Program-made: the position numbers and the translations under genes
Shown here: positions 37,238 through 46,650 of the stretch, piece by piece
Numbering within the stretch: the first letter of the stretch is position 1
Layout of the letters: each line of letters begins with the position of its first letter
From: Mesorhizobium ciceri WSM4083
GTDB taxonomy: Bacteria > Pseudomonadota > Alphaproteobacteria > Rhizobiales > Rhizobiaceae
Length of the DNA stretch: 64,000 nucleotides
Direction: 5' to 3'
Assembly (NCBI RefSeq): GCF_000519305.1
Contig: NZ_KI912610.1
Span: 1,211,949-1,275,948, forward strand
The notes under the pieces: generated by a model
Seen by the model: the letters and a program-made list of their open reading frames with translations, nothing else
Told to the model about the DNA's origin: nothing
Databases searched by the model: none

Positions 37238-38641
37238 ATGTCTGCGATCGAAGCCGGCGCTCGCGCGCCGGAAAATCTTTGGCGTCAGGAAATCAGGGCG
37301 ACGCTGGCGCTCGCCTGGCCGATGGTGCTGACCAATCTCGGCCAGACCGCGATGACGGCCACCGACGTCATGATGATGGGTCGTCTGGGCCCGGATACAC
37401 TGGCCAGCGGCGCGCTTGGCGCCAACCTTTATTTCATGCCGCTGATCTTCGGCCTCGGCCTGATGCTGGCGACCTCGCCGATGATCGCTACCGAGCTTGG
37501 CCGCCGCCGATATTCGGTGCGCGATCTGCGCCGCACCGTGCGCCAGGGCCTGTGGCTGGCGATCCTGATCTCGATCCCGATCTGGCTCGTGCTTTGGCAC
37601 GGCGAAGGCATTCTATTGGCCATGGGCCAGGAACCGGCGCTCGCCCGTCAGGCCGGCATCTATCTGCGCTGGCTCGAATGGGCGGTGCTGCCGTTCTACG
37701 GCTATATCGTGCTGCGCTCGTTCATCTCGGCGCTGGAACGGCCGGGCTGGGCGCTGGTCATCGTCTTCGTCGCCGTCGCCTGCAACGTCTTCTTCAACTG
37801 GGTGTTCATGTTCGGCAATCTCGGCGTGCCGGCAATGGGCATTGCCGGGTCAGGCCTTGCCACCTCGCTGTCGAGCACGCTGATGTTCGTCGGCATGGCT
37901 GCCGTGGTGATGCTGGAGAAGACGTTCCGCCGCTACCGGCTATTCGGGCGCTTCTGGCGGTCCGACTGGCCGCGCTTCAAGGGTCTGCTGCGGCTCGGCA
38001 TGCCGATTGCCGGCATCCTCGCCTTCGAGGTGACGATCTTCAATGCGGCAGCGCTGCTGATGGGCCTGATCGACGCGGATTCGCTGGCCGCGCACGCGAT
38101 CGCCATCCAGATCGCCTCGATCAGCTTCATGGTGCCGCTCGGCCTCAACCAGGCGGTGACGGTGCGCGTCGGCCTTGCGCACGGCGCCGGCAATCCGGAA
38201 GGCGTTTCGCGCGCCGGCTGGACCGCTTTCGTCATCGGTGTCTCGTTCATGGCGCTGATGGGGCTGGTGATGATCCTGTGGCCGCATCCGCTGATCAGCG
38301 CCTTCATCGATCTGGGCAATCCGGCCAATGCCAGGGTAATCGAACTTGCCGTGTCGTTCCTGGTCTTCGCGGCGCTGTTCCAGGTCTTCGACGGCGCGCA
38401 GGCGGTGGCCGCCGGCATGCTGCGCGGCCTGCACGACACCAAGGTGCCGATGATCTATGCCGCGATCGGCTATTGGGGCGTCGGCCTGCCGCTCGGCGTG
38501 CTGCTCGCCTTCCATTTCGGCCTGCATGGCGTCGGCATCTGGATCGGCCTGTCGACGGGGCTGGCGGTGGTGGCCGCGCTGCTGCTGGCGCGCTGGCTGC
38601 GGCGCGATCGACTGGCGCCGCCGCTCGCGTTCGGGCATTGA
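37238..38641 (+). CDS. MATE-family multidrug efflux transporter (NorM-like)
   Basis: The 467-residue protein has twelve likely membrane segments in two homologous halves. MATE features include WPMVLTNLGQTAMTATDVMMMG at about residues 26-47 and the later block MPLGLNQAVTVRVG, like the VPLGISQAATVRVG of NorM. Such proteins expel cationic drugs or metabolites in exchange for sodium or protons. It is divergent from the AraC gene; the 273-base spacer 36965-37237 holds no other gene I can see. Confidence 0.93.
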   Translation: MSAIEAGARAPENLWRQEIRATLALAWPMVLTNLGQTAMTATDVMMMGRLGPDTLASGALGANLYFMPLIFGLGLMLATSPMIATELGRRRYSVRDLRRTVRQGLWLAILISIPIWLVLWHGEGILLAMGQEPALARQAGIYLRWLEWAVLPFYGYIVLRSFISALERPGWALVIVFVAVACNVFFNWVFMFGNLGVPAMGIAGSGLATSLSSTLMFVGMAAVVMLEKTFRRYRLFGRFWRSDWPRFKGLLRLGMPIAGILAFEVTIFNAAALLMGLIDADSLAAHAIAIQIASISFMVPLGLNQAVTVRVGLAHGAGNPEGVSRAGWTAFVIGVSFMALMGLVMILWPHPLISAFIDLGNPANARVIELAVSFLVFAALFQVFDGAQAVAAGMLRGLHDTKVPMIYAAIGYWGVGLPLGVLLAFHFGLHGVGIWIGLSTGLAVVAALLLARWLRRDRLAPPLAFGH

Positions 38642-38701
38642 AACAGGACGGTTGGGCTCGGCGGCTGTTGTCCTCGAAATCCGGCACCGCGATGGAGGCG
38701 G

Positions 38702-39283
38702 TCAGAATGTCGGCGGCGTGTTGACCCAGAGGATGCGGACCGTGGTCGAACCGATATTGCGGTAGCCGTGGCCGAGTTCGGAGTTGAAGTAGAACGCGTC
38801 GCCTGCCTCGAGCGCCACCACGTTCGCCTCGACCAGCAACTCGACGGAACCTTCGAGCACGTAGCCGAATTCCTGTCCCTTATGGCTGATCAACTCGGGG
38901 CTGCCGCCGCCGGCCTCGATCACGTGGACGTTGATCTGCAGCAGATATTCCGGACCGGACGGCACCAATTGCTCGAGCACGACATGGTTGCCCGAACGCC
39001 GATGTCCCGTCTCCATGTGCGGACGCTCGTTGTGCCGCAAAACGAACACCTCCGAGGCATTGTGCTGCAGCGTGCCGAACATCGCGTTCATGTTGATGCC
39101 CAGCGCCTGCACCAGCCGGTGCAGAGCCGCCATCGAGGGTGTCGCGCGGTCGTTTTCGATCTTCGAGAGATAACCCTCTGTCAGCCCGATGCGCGCGCCG
39201 AGCTCTTCCAGGCTGAGGCCAAGCACCTGTCTGGCATGGCGCAGCTTGACGCCGATCCTCGGGGTTCCGTTTTTGTCGCGCAT
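38702..39283 (-). CDS. XRE-family regulator with C-terminal cupin
   Basis: The 193-residue protein has an XRE HTH (residues 12-65, LRHARQVLGLSLEELGARIG, then YLSKIENDRATPS) and a cupin domain (about 110-185, with SHKGQEFGYVLEGSVEL). This PuuR-like architecture usually controls amine, amino acid or related catabolic genes by sensing a metabolite in the cupin. It starts one base after the stop of the class V enzyme gene, so it is the last gene of the minus-strand operon and may regulate it by feedback. Confidence 0.9.
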   Translation of the reverse strand: MRDKNGTPRIGVKLRHARQVLGLSLEELGARIGLTEGYLSKIENDRATPSMAALHRLVQALGINMNAMFGTLQHNASEVFVLRHNERPHMETGHRRSGNHVVLEQLVPSGPEYLLQINVHVIEAGGGSPELISHKGQEFGYVLEGSVELLVEANVVALEAGDAFYFNSELGHGYRNIGSTTVRILWVNTPPTF

Positions 39284-39284
39284 G

Positions 39285-40541
39285 TCAGGTCCGCGTCTTC
39301 ATCCAGTCCGCCAGCTTCGCCAACAGGAAATCGACTTCCGCCTCGGTGTTGTAATGGGCCAGCCCGATGCGGACGACGCCGTTGCGGTCCGCAAGCCCCA
39401 GCCGCTTGATTGGCTCCAAACCGTAATTGTGGCCGTGCCAGAGATAGATGCCTTCCTTTGCCATCGCCTTGGCGATATCGGCGGGATCGGTTCCGTCAAC
39501 GGTGATCGACACGGTAGGCACCCGGCGCGCCAGCGCCGCCACATCTGATATACCCTGGATCAAGACGCCATCGATTCTGGACAATCCGGCAATCAGCCGC
39601 GCTGTCAGGACACGCTCATAGCGGTCGGCGACTTCAATGCCGGCGACGATGCGCTCGCGCCGCGTCGCCTGCGGGTGGACGTTGCCGAAGGACTGTCCGA
39701 GCCAGGCATAGTGCTCGACGGCGCCAAGCACCCCGGCAAGCGCCTCGCGGCTTGTCGTCCCCGTCTCGAATTTTCCAGGTGGCGTGTTCGAAGCCGCGCG
39801 CACTCTATAGGCGGTCAGCGCCTGCAGCAGATCGAAACGGCCCCACAACACCCCGTGATGCGGTCCGAAAAATTTGTAGGCCGAGCAAACCAGGAAATCA
39901 CAGCCAATCTCCTGGACGTCGATCACCCCATGCGGCGCGAACTGCACCGCGTCGATATAGCTCAGCGCCCCGACCGCGCGTGCGCGCTGCGCAATCCGCT
40001 TGACGTCGTTAATCGTGCCGGTAACGTTGCTGGCATAGCCGACGGCGACCAGCTTGACCTGCTCGTCGATAGTGGCCTCCATCGTCGACAGGTCGAGTTC
40101 GAAGGTTTTTGGATCGAAGTCGATCCAGCGTACCTCAAGCCCGCGATCCTCCGCCAGCATCAGCCAGGGTGCAACGTTGGCGTCATGATCCATGCGCGTC
40201 AGCACGATGGCGTCGCCGGCGTTCAGATCGCGGCCGATGGCGCGCGAGACGGCGAAAGTCAGAGTTGTCATGTTCTGGCCGAACACCACCTCACGCCGGT
40301 CCGCGGCATTGAAGAAATCGGCCATCGCCTGATGCGCGTCGCCGACCATCGCCTGGGCCGCGAGTGAGGTTTCGAAATAGCCGCCAAGATTGGCGTTGGT
40401 CTCGATCATGGCACGCGTCATACGCTCGATCGAACGGCTCGCCATCTGGGTTCCCGCGGGATTGTCGAAGAAAATCCGCTTTTTCGGCTCGGCACCTCTC
40501 GCCATCGCCGGAAAAGCATCGCGGACTGTGTCTATATCCAT
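39285..40541 (-). CDS. Class V PLP-dependent enzyme, cysteine-desulfurase-like (VC1184 type)
   Basis: The 418-residue protein is a fold-type I PLP enzyme: Asp197 in SYIDAVQFAPHG binds the pyridine nitrogen and Lys223 in SAYKFFGPHHG should form the Schiff base. The N terminus (FFDNPAGTQMASRSIERM) matches the VC1184-like subgroup of the class V family, which also includes kynureninase and isopenicillin epimerase. It lacks an evident desulfurase cysteine loop, so a C-S, C-C or C-N cleaving activity cannot be decided. It sits 70 bases after a cyclase/formamidase-like gene and one base before the XRE-cupin gene. Confidence 0.88.
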   Translation of the reverse strand: MDIDTVRDAFPAMARGAEPKKRIFFDNPAGTQMASRSIERMTRAMIETNANLGGYFETSLAAQAMVGDAHQAMADFFNAADRREVVFGQNMTTLTFAVSRAIGRDLNAGDAIVLTRMDHDANVAPWLMLAEDRGLEVRWIDFDPKTFELDLSTMEATIDEQVKLVAVGYASNVTGTINDVKRIAQRARAVGALSYIDAVQFAPHGVIDVQEIGCDFLVCSAYKFFGPHHGVLWGRFDLLQALTAYRVRAASNTPPGKFETGTTSREALAGVLGAVEHYAWLGQSFGNVHPQATRRERIVAGIEVADRYERVLTARLIAGLSRIDGVLIQGISDVAALARRVPTVSITVDGTDPADIAKAMAKEGIYLWHGHNYGLEPIKRLGLADRNGVVRIGLAHYNTEAEVDFLLAKLADWMKTRT

Positions 40542-40611
40542 GTCTGAATTCCGTGTCTGATGATCGTTGTGTGGCGGTCCCTAGACCGCCACCAGCTGCG
40601 GCTTCACGCGT

Positions 40612-41376
40612 TCAGCCGGCCGCTTCATGGATGGCGACAGCGCGAGCCGGGAAGCCGGATCCGGCCTTTGGCTTTGGCCAGCTTGCCATTATCAACGCAC
40701 CGGCTTCAGGCACCTTGTCGAGATTGGCCAGGAGCTCGATCTGCCAGCAGTCGCGGGACAGCACATAGTATTCCAGGCTTGCGTCACCCGCGGAAGTGGC
40801 GCGGCCGGGATCGGTATCCATGCCCTCGTGCCCGATGGCAGCGACACCGCGGCGTTCCAGAAGTTCCTCCAGCACCGGCTTCGACCAGCCCGGCGCATGC
40901 GAGATACCGTCGGCCGACTTGTTCTGAAACGCCACCGGGTCTGGCCAGCGCGGCCACCACCCGGTGCGAAGTGCGACAAAACACTTTTCGGGGACACGGC
41001 CGTTCCGCGTCTCCCAAGCGGAAATGTCGTCGAGCGTCGGCGTCGCGTCGGGATCGGCGGCGACCCTGTCGCTGATGTCGAGGATGACCAACGGCAGAAG
41101 CATCTCCGCCACCGGCAGTTGGTCGATCGAGCGGCCGCCGTCGATGAAGTGCACCGGCGGATCGACATGGGTGCCCCACTGTCCGACGAAGGCGTAGTGG
41201 TGGACCTGGAAGGCGTCGCCCTTCGAAAAATCGAGCAACGCACGGCGCTCCTCGTCCGGGAAGGCCGGGAAATGCGGCTGGCCCGGATGAAACGCATGCG
41301 TCAGGTCGGTGAAGGTCGCGGCGGAGAGCCGCGACCTGTAGATGTCCCAAAGGGAACCCGGAGTGGACAAGATCAC
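40612..41376 (-). CDS. Cyclase family protein (kynurenine formamidase-like hydrolase)
   Basis: This 254-residue protein has the metal-binding motif GTHVDPPVHF (His70, Asp72, His76) that defines the cyclase/kynurenine-formamidase (KynB-like) superfamily. Members hydrolyse amides such as N-formylkynurenine or isatin using zinc or manganese. It starts at GTG 41376, inside the stop of the binding-protein gene (GTGA overlap), and is therefore co-translated with a transport operon. It is longer than typical KynB (about 210), so the substrate is probably something else. Confidence 0.88.
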   Translation of the reverse strand: MILSTPGSLWDIYRSRLSAATFTDLTHAFHPGQPHFPAFPDEERRALLDFSKGDAFQVHHYAFVGQWGTHVDPPVHFIDGGRSIDQLPVAEMLLPLVILDISDRVAADPDATPTLDDISAWETRNGRVPEKCFVALRTGWWPRWPDPVAFQNKSADGISHAPGWSKPVLEELLERRGVAAIGHEGMDTDPGRATSAGDASLEYYVLSRDCWQIELLANLDKVPEAGALIMASWPKPKAGSGFPARAVAIHEAAG

Positions 41377-42551
41377 GGCTCCGCGACGAAGGTCGGTGCC
41401 GCTTCACTTGCCAGGACAAGCTTGCCGTCCTTGACACCGATGACCGAGACCGACTTGTCCGGCACCGAAATGCCTGGGCGGTAGGTGATCGTTCCGGTCA
41501 CGCCGTCGAGCCCGGACGTAGCGGCCAGCGCGTCGCGGATCTTGGCCGGATCCGGCGCACCGGCACGCTTGATCGCGTCGGCCATCAGCTTGACCGAGTC
41601 GTAGCCGAGCGCAGCGAACGCGTTCTCCGGGGCATTGCCGGCCGACTTGGTGTAGGCGTCGATGAAGGCCTGCACTTTCGGGGTGGCGCCCTCACCGATA
41701 TAGGCGTGGGTGGTGAAGTAGGTGTCCTTGGCCGCGTCGCCGCCGACCTGGATCAGCAAGGGCGTGTCGTAGCCGTCGCCGCCGACCACCGGCAGGTTGA
41801 TGCCGGCCTGGCGCATCTGCTTCAAGATCAGGCCGATTTCCTCGGCATTCGACGAGGCATAGACGAAGTCGGGCTGCGGCGACAGCGCCTTCAGTTTGGC
41901 GATCTGCGCGGTAAAGGTCTTGTCGCCGATCTTGTAGGTGTCGCGCTCCAAAATCTTGCCCCCGCCATGCTCGTAGGCGGTGACGAAGTAGTCCGACAGC
42001 AGCGTTGTGTATTCGGTGCCGATGTCGGTGAGCAGGTAGGCGGTCTTGCCGTTCAGCTTGTTCAGCGCAAATTCCGCGCCAACCGCGGCCTGAACGTTGT
42101 CGCCGAAGGCGGCGAGGAAGATCTCGTTGCCGAGCTGGCTCGGCAATTTCGGCGAGGTCGCGCCGGGCGTGATGAACGGGATCTGCGCCTTCTGGACCTG
42201 CGGTCCGATGGCCAGCACCGAGTCGGAATCGGCGAAGCCGATGATGCCGACGACCTTGTCGCTGTCGATCAACTGGCTGGCGACGGTCGAGATCGTCGTC
42301 GAATCGCTCTTGGAGTCGTAGATCACCAGTTCTATCTGCTGGCCGAGCACGCCGCCGGCGGCGTTGATTTCGCTCGCTGCCAGCTTGGCGCCGTTCAGCA
42401 TCGGACCGTCGAGCGAGGCCTGGATGCCGGTCAGGTTTGCCGGATAGCCGATCTTGATCGTGTCGGCAGCAAGTGCCGTGCTGGCCGAGGCAAGCGCGAA
42501 GAATGCGCCCAATCCCAGGCCGATGGTGCCGCGTCGAGTGAGTTTGATCAT
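41373..42551 (-). CDS. Branched-chain-type ABC transporter substrate-binding protein (cluster 1)
   Basis: A LivJ-like periplasmic protein of 392 residues. The signal peptide is residues 1-28 (ALA-A) and includes TRRGTIG, so Tat export is possible. The mature part begins DTIKIGYPANLTGIQASLDG and has INAAGGVLGQQIELVIYDSKSD, the usual ligand-lobe blocks. ATG 42551 overlaps the LivM-like stop by 4 bases. Ligand unknown; the downstream cyclase suggests an amide or amino-acid derivative. Confidence 0.9.
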   Translation of the reverse strand: MIKLTRRGTIGLGLGAFFALASASTALAADTIKIGYPANLTGIQASLDGPMLNGAKLAASEINAAGGVLGQQIELVIYDSKSDSTTISTVASQLIDSDKVVGIIGFADSDSVLAIGPQVQKAQIPFITPGATSPKLPSQLGNEIFLAAFGDNVQAAVGAEFALNKLNGKTAYLLTDIGTEYTTLLSDYFVTAYEHGGGKILERDTYKIGDKTFTAQIAKLKALSPQPDFVYASSNAEEIGLILKQMRQAGINLPVVGGDGYDTPLLIQVGGDAAKDTYFTTHAYIGEGATPKVQAFIDAYTKSAGNAPENAFAALGYDSVKLMADAIKRAGAPDPAKIRDALAATSGLDGVTGTITYRPGISVPDKSVSVIGVKDGKLVLASEAAPTFVAEP

Positions 42552-43597
42552 CGTTTTCGTTCCTCTGTCTGGTTCACCGTTGCCGATCTTTGGGTTAATC
42601 CGAACGTAAGTTCCCGGTCCCCCATGATCCCCTTCGGCCGGAAGATCATGACTAGAATGAAGATGAAGCCGAGCACGATCTGGCTGGCGCCAAACAGGGC
42701 CGGCACCGCAAAATCGCCGATCGTGAAGCCGCGTTCGACCGAGCGCAGGACCTCCGACAACAGCGAAACGCAGATGACGCCGACCACCGCGCCGGTCAGG
42801 GAGCCCATGCCGCCCAGCACCAGCATTGTGATCAGGCTCATCGTCAGCGCGAAGTAAAAGGTGTTCGGCGAAAACGAGCCGAGATAATGTGCGTAGAGCG
42901 ACCCGCCGACGCCTGAGAAGAACGCGCCTATGACGAAGGCGATCAGTCTGGTCCGCAACACGCCGATTCCGACAGCGCTGGCCGCGATCGTGTCGTCGCG
43001 CACCGCCTTCATGGCGCGCCCGAAAGGCGAATAGACCAGGCGCGCCAGCACGAACACCGTGATGGCGAGCCAACCCATCACCCAGGGCAACGTCGTCTCC
43101 AGCGGCACGCCGGTGAACGTGCGGGCGCCTCGGGTGAAGTCCGACGCATTGATCAGCACCACGTTGACGATAATCAAGAATCCCATCGTCGCCACCGAAA
43201 CGAAATAGCCCGACAGGCGCATCAAGGGGTAACCGACGACCACCGCAAGCAGTGCCGTCAGAAGACCTGCCACCAGCGTCGCCGGCAGGAAGGGGAGGCT
43301 GAAAGCATGCAGAAACGTCGGCAGATGCGGCAGCAGCGCCATCTTCTGCTGCACCGGGATCGACAGGATTCCCGAAATATACGCGCCGGCGCCGATGAAG
43401 CCGACATGACCGAGCGAAAACACGCCCGTAAAACCGTTGCTCAGCGACAGCGCCAGCACCAGGATAGCATTCAGCGCGATCAGCAGGATAATCCGGACGA
43501 AATAGTCGCTCAGCACGTGCGGTGCACCGAAAGCGACAGCTGCTCCCGCCACCAGGGCGACGAGGACGAGGAGTGTGATCCGCGCTTCCCGGCTCAC
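42548..43597 (-). CDS. Branched-chain-type ABC permease, LivM-like (cluster 1)
   Basis: A 349-residue permease with about ten membrane segments and the family blocks NGFTGVFSLGHVGFIGAGAY (about residues 54-73) and YSPFGRAMKAVRDD. The start is GTG 43597, which overlaps the LivH-like stop (GTGA); a longer frame to 43864 is shadow. Pairs with the LivH-like permease. Confidence 0.9.
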   Translation of the reverse strand: MSREARITLLVLVALVAGAAVAFGAPHVLSDYFVRIILLIALNAILVLALSLSNGFTGVFSLGHVGFIGAGAYISGILSIPVQQKMALLPHLPTFLHAFSLPFLPATLVAGLLTALLAVVVGYPLMRLSGYFVSVATMGFLIIVNVVLINASDFTRGARTFTGVPLETTLPWVMGWLAITVFVLARLVYSPFGRAMKAVRDDTIAASAVGIGVLRTRLIAFVIGAFFSGVGGSLYAHYLGSFSPNTFYFALTMSLITMLVLGGMGSLTGAVVGVICVSLLSEVLRSVERGFTIGDFAVPALFGASQIVLGFIFILVMIFRPKGIMGDRELTFGLTQRSATVNQTEERKR

Positions 43598-44496
43598 AGC
43601 TTTATCTCCCGGTTTGGCTGGAGCAGCCCGCCCGGGCGCACCAGGAGGAAGGCGATCAGCACGGCGAAGACGATTGCGTCGCGATAGGACGAAACGCTGC
43701 TCGGCAGGAATGCGACGATGAAGATCTCCAGCGCGCCCAATATGTAGCCGCCGACCAGGGCGCCCGCGATCGACCCGAAACCGCCGATGATTGCCGCCAC
43801 GAAAGCCTTCAGGAGCGGCGTGAAGCCCATCTGCGGCTGCACCACGCCGGCCTGTGCCGCCCACAGAATGCCGGCGAGGCCGGCATAGGCGGAGGCGACG
43901 ATGAAGGCGACGATGATCAGCCGGTTGACGTTCAGACCGACAAGGTGTGCCGCCGACATGTCCTCAGCCGCGGCGCGCATGCCGAGCCCGGTCGTGGTGC
44001 GCGTGATGAACCAGCCGAGGAGCAGCAGCGACACGAAGGTCAGCGCGATGGTCAGGAGATTGATGCTGGTGAAGGTGATGGCGCCGTTCGACATTTCCCA
44101 GGAGGTGTTGAGAATATCGGGGAGTGGAAAATTGCGCGGCGAGGAGGTGAACACCAGGATGCCGACGTTCTCGATGATGTAGGTGACGGCGAGGCTGGTG
44201 AGCAGTCGCGCGACGTCGGGCGCGTCGCGGATCGGACGATAGGCGATGCGTTCGATAAGGAAGCCCGCGACGGCGGCCGCGGCGATGCCGCAGATCACGG
44301 CGACCGGGAACGGAACGCCGATGCCGACCAGCAAGGCAACCCCGAAGGCCCCTACCATCATGACGTCGCCATGCGCGAAATTGGTCAGCTTGAGCACGCC
44401 GAAGACGATCGACAGGCCGACCGCCACCAGTGCGTAGAGGCTGCCTAGGCTCACCGCATTGACGATCTGCTGCAGGATATAATCCAGTTGGGTCAT
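43594..44496 (-). CDS. Branched-chain-type ABC permease, LivH-like (cluster 1)
   Basis: A 300-residue permease with about eight membrane segments. YALVAVGLSIVFGVLKLTNFAHGD (about residues 21-44, shown here in part by family memory) and FGSIAGALVGGYILGALE near the C terminus are typical LivH features. Its ATG overlaps the stop of the LivF-like gene by 4 bases and its stop overlaps the LivM-like start. Confidence 0.9.
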   Translation of the reverse strand: MTQLDYILQQIVNAVSLGSLYALVAVGLSIVFGVLKLTNFAHGDVMMVGAFGVALLVGIGVPFPVAVICGIAAAAVAGFLIERIAYRPIRDAPDVARLLTSLAVTYIIENVGILVFTSSPRNFPLPDILNTSWEMSNGAITFTSINLLTIALTFVSLLLLGWFITRTTTGLGMRAAAEDMSAAHLVGLNVNRLIIVAFIVASAYAGLAGILWAAQAGVVQPQMGFTPLLKAFVAAIIGGFGSIAGALVGGYILGALEIFIVAFLPSSVSSYRDAIVFAVLIAFLLVRPGGLLQPNREIKL

Positions 44497-45224
44497 GTTG
44501 CCGCCCCAAGATATGCCTGCGCCACGCGTTCGCTGTCGCGCAGTTCCGCGGACCGGCCCGACAGCGCCACCTGACCCGTGCGCAGCACATAGGCACGGTC
44601 GGCGAGGTCCAGCGCGAGCGTGATGTTCTGTTCCACCAGCAGCATCGTCATGCCCTGGCGCTTCAGTTCGGCAAGCGCGCTGAAGATATGGCGCACCAGC
44701 AGCGGCGCAACGCCGAGCGAAGGCTCGTCGAGCAGCAGCAGGCGCGGCGCCGCCATCAGCGCGCGCGCCAGAGCCAGCTGCTGCTGTTCGCCGCCCGACA
44801 GCGTGCCGGCCAGTTGCTTCAGCCGCTGCTTGAGAATCGGGAACAGCATGAACATGCGCTCGCTGTCTCTGACGACGGCCTCCTTGTCGGTGCGGGTGCA
44901 GGCGCCGAGCCGCAGATTGTCGGCCACCGTCAGGCCGCCGAACAGGCGCCTGCCCTCCGGGCTCTGCGCGATGCCCAGACTTACGATGCGCGACGGAGCG
45001 ATACCTCCAATCGGCTTGCCATCGAAGATGATCTTGCCGCCGCGCGGCCGCGACAGGCCGGAAATGGTGCGCAAGGTCGTGCTCTTGCCGGCGCCGTTGG
45101 CCCCCACCAACGCCACCACCTCGCCGGCATGGACGTCGAGCGAAATGCCCTTCAGCGCACGCACCGCGCCGAAATTGACCTCGAGGTTCTCGACGCTGAG
45201 CAGCACGGGGCTAGGCGTGGCCAA
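44493..45224 (-). CDS. Branched-chain-type ABC ATPase, LivF-like (cluster 1)
   Basis: The 243-residue ATPase has Walker A GANGAGKST at about residues 38-46, signature LSGGEQQQLALARALM and Walker B LLLDEPSLGVAPL. It starts at TTG 45224, 14 bases inside the LivG-like gene, so translation is coupled. One of two ATPases that drive the importer. Confidence 0.92.
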   Translation of the reverse strand: MATPSPVLLSVENLEVNFGAVRALKGISLDVHAGEVVALVGANGAGKSTTLRTISGLSRPRGGKIIFDGKPIGGIAPSRIVSLGIAQSPEGRRLFGGLTVADNLRLGACTRTDKEAVVRDSERMFMLFPILKQRLKQLAGTLSGGEQQQLALARALMAAPRLLLLDEPSLGVAPLLVRHIFSALAELKRQGMTMLLVEQNITLALDLADRAYVLRTGQVALSGRSAELRDSERVAQAYLGAAT

Positions 45225-45990
45225 GATACGCCTCCCGCACTTTCGGGTGTTCGCGCACCTGCTCCGGTGTTCCGACGCAGATCACCTCGCCAGTCGCCAG
45301 CACCTGGATGCGTTCGCACAGCGCCATGATCAGGTCCATGTCGTGCTCGACAACGACCACCGTTACGCCGTAGCGGTCACGGATCGTCCGGATCAGCGCT
45401 GCCAACACCTTGGTCTCGTTGGAATCAAGCCCGGCTGCGGGCTCATCGAGCAGCAGCAGTTGCGGGCCGGTCGCCAACGCACGCGCAATCTCCAGCCGCC
45501 GCTGATCGCCATAGGGAAGATCCGCGGCGACCCTGCCGGCCTGATCCGTCAGGCCCATGAGGTCGAGGAGTTCGTCGGCCTTCTGCCGCGTCGCGGCCAC
45601 CCGCTCGCGATAGCGCCGACCGCGCAGCACGGTGTCGACGGAGCCGACAGGATGGCGCAACTGCGCCGCCGTCAGCACGTTCTGTGCGACGCTGAGGCTG
45701 CCGAACAGGCGAGAACCTTGAAAGGTGCGGGCAATGCCCATCGCGACGATCTGCGACGTGCGCAGGCCGACGATCGAACGGCCCTCCATCTCGATGCTAC
45801 CGGAATTCGGCTGGGAGAAGCCGGTGATCAGGTTGAAAAGCGTGCTCTTACCCGAGCCATTCGGCCCGATTACCCCAACGATTTCACCTTCGTGGAGCTC
45901 GATGGAATGATCCCGCAGGGCAACCAGCCCTCGAAAGGCTTTTGTCAGCCCAACCGTCTTCAACAGCACTCGACTCGACTGTCTATCCAC
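45211..45990 (-). CDS. Branched-chain-type ABC ATPase, LivG-like (cluster 1)
   Basis: The 259-residue ATPase has Walker A GPNGSGKST at about residues 43-51, the LivG-type insertion with FQGSRLFGSLSVAQNV, Walker B LLLDEPAAGLD and the C-terminal ATGEVICVGTPEQVREH. It is the first gene of the operon, starting at GTG 45990; a GTG seven codons later is an alternative. The signature motif is LPYGDQRRLEIARAL, as usual for LivG. Confidence 0.92.
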   Translation of the reverse strand: MDRQSSRVLLKTVGLTKAFRGLVALRDHSIELHEGEIVGVIGPNGSGKSTLFNLITGFSQPNSGSIEMEGRSIVGLRTSQIVAMGIARTFQGSRLFGSLSVAQNVLTAAQLRHPVGSVDTVLRGRRYRERVAATRQKADELLDLMGLTDQAGRVAADLPYGDQRRLEIARALATGPQLLLLDEPAAGLDSNETKVLAALIRTIRDRYGVTVVVVEHDMDLIMALCERIQVLATGEVICVGTPEQVREHPKVREAYLGHA

Positions 45991-46045
45991 GCGCCGGTTT
46001 GCCCCTGTCCGCCCTCGCCGCCCCGTTCGGCCCGGTCAAGCATCA

Positions 46046-46074
46046 AATGGACAATTCGAACGGTAAGATGTCAA
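46046..46074 (-). promoter_or_regulatory. Candidate promoter of the cluster 1 importer operon
   Basis: On the minus strand TTGACA (46074-46069) is followed after 17 bases by TCCATT (46051-46046), a weak minus-10 element. The first gene begins 56 bases further. The match to the minus-35 consensus is perfect but the minus-10 is poor, so this is a tentative site. Confidence 0.3.
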
Positions 46075-46191
46075 GGCCTATTCCTAACAGGAAAGCTGTA
46101 TGCCTGCCTCGGCTCGACCGATGCTGCGACATGACGAAGACGATCAGCGACCGGTCCGTAAACCTGGGCCGGCCCTCGGACCGCGCTTCCG

Positions 46192-46650
46192 CTAGCTTGT
46201 TATCTGTTCGGCGACAGCTTCTTCGAGGCCGGCTGCGGCTTGAGCGGCGAGACCGCGCGCCGCCGCCTGTGAATCGTAAAACTCCTCGAGCGCATGAACC
46301 GTGCCCCACCGCAGCGTGAACACGTGGAGACCACGGTTGATGTAGGACGTATCGCCGTTGAGCAGGGTTGCGGTGCCATCCCACTGGGCGAACACGGTGG
46401 TATGCCACGGCCAGCCCTTCACCCAGACGTGGTTGACCGTGAGCTGGAGAGTGGGCAGAACACGGCCGAGGCGCTCGAACCAGCGGCGCAGGGCTTGCTT
46501 GTCGTGGCGCTCCCCACCAAGAGCGTGGGCGCCGCCGACCCGGTGATGGACATGTGGCGCGATGGCCTTCACCGCCGCATCCCAGCGATGGTTGTTGACG
46601 TCGTCGAAGCTCTGCCGGATCGATTTTTCGACAAAATAGCTGTAAAGCAT
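46192..46650 (-). CDS. NTF2/SnoaL-like protein
   Basis: The 152-residue protein resembles the NTF2-like cone fold: an N-terminal helix (FVEKSIRQSFDDVNNHRWDA), a strand region with VNHVWVKGWPWHTTVFAQWDG and the closing VFTLRWGTVHALEEFYD strand. Members range from small enzymes (isomerases, polyketide cyclases) to non-catalytic ligand binders. No operon partner is evident; the next gene right is a remnant on the other strand. The C-terminal Ala-rich helix is extra. Confidence 0.75.
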   Translation of the reverse strand: MLYSYFVEKSIRQSFDDVNNHRWDAAVKAIAPHVHHRVGGAHALGGERHDKQALRRWFERLGRVLPTLQLTVNHVWVKGWPWHTTVFAQWDGTATLLNGDTSYINRGLHVFTLRWGTVHALEEFYDSQAAARGLAAQAAAGLEEAVAEQITS

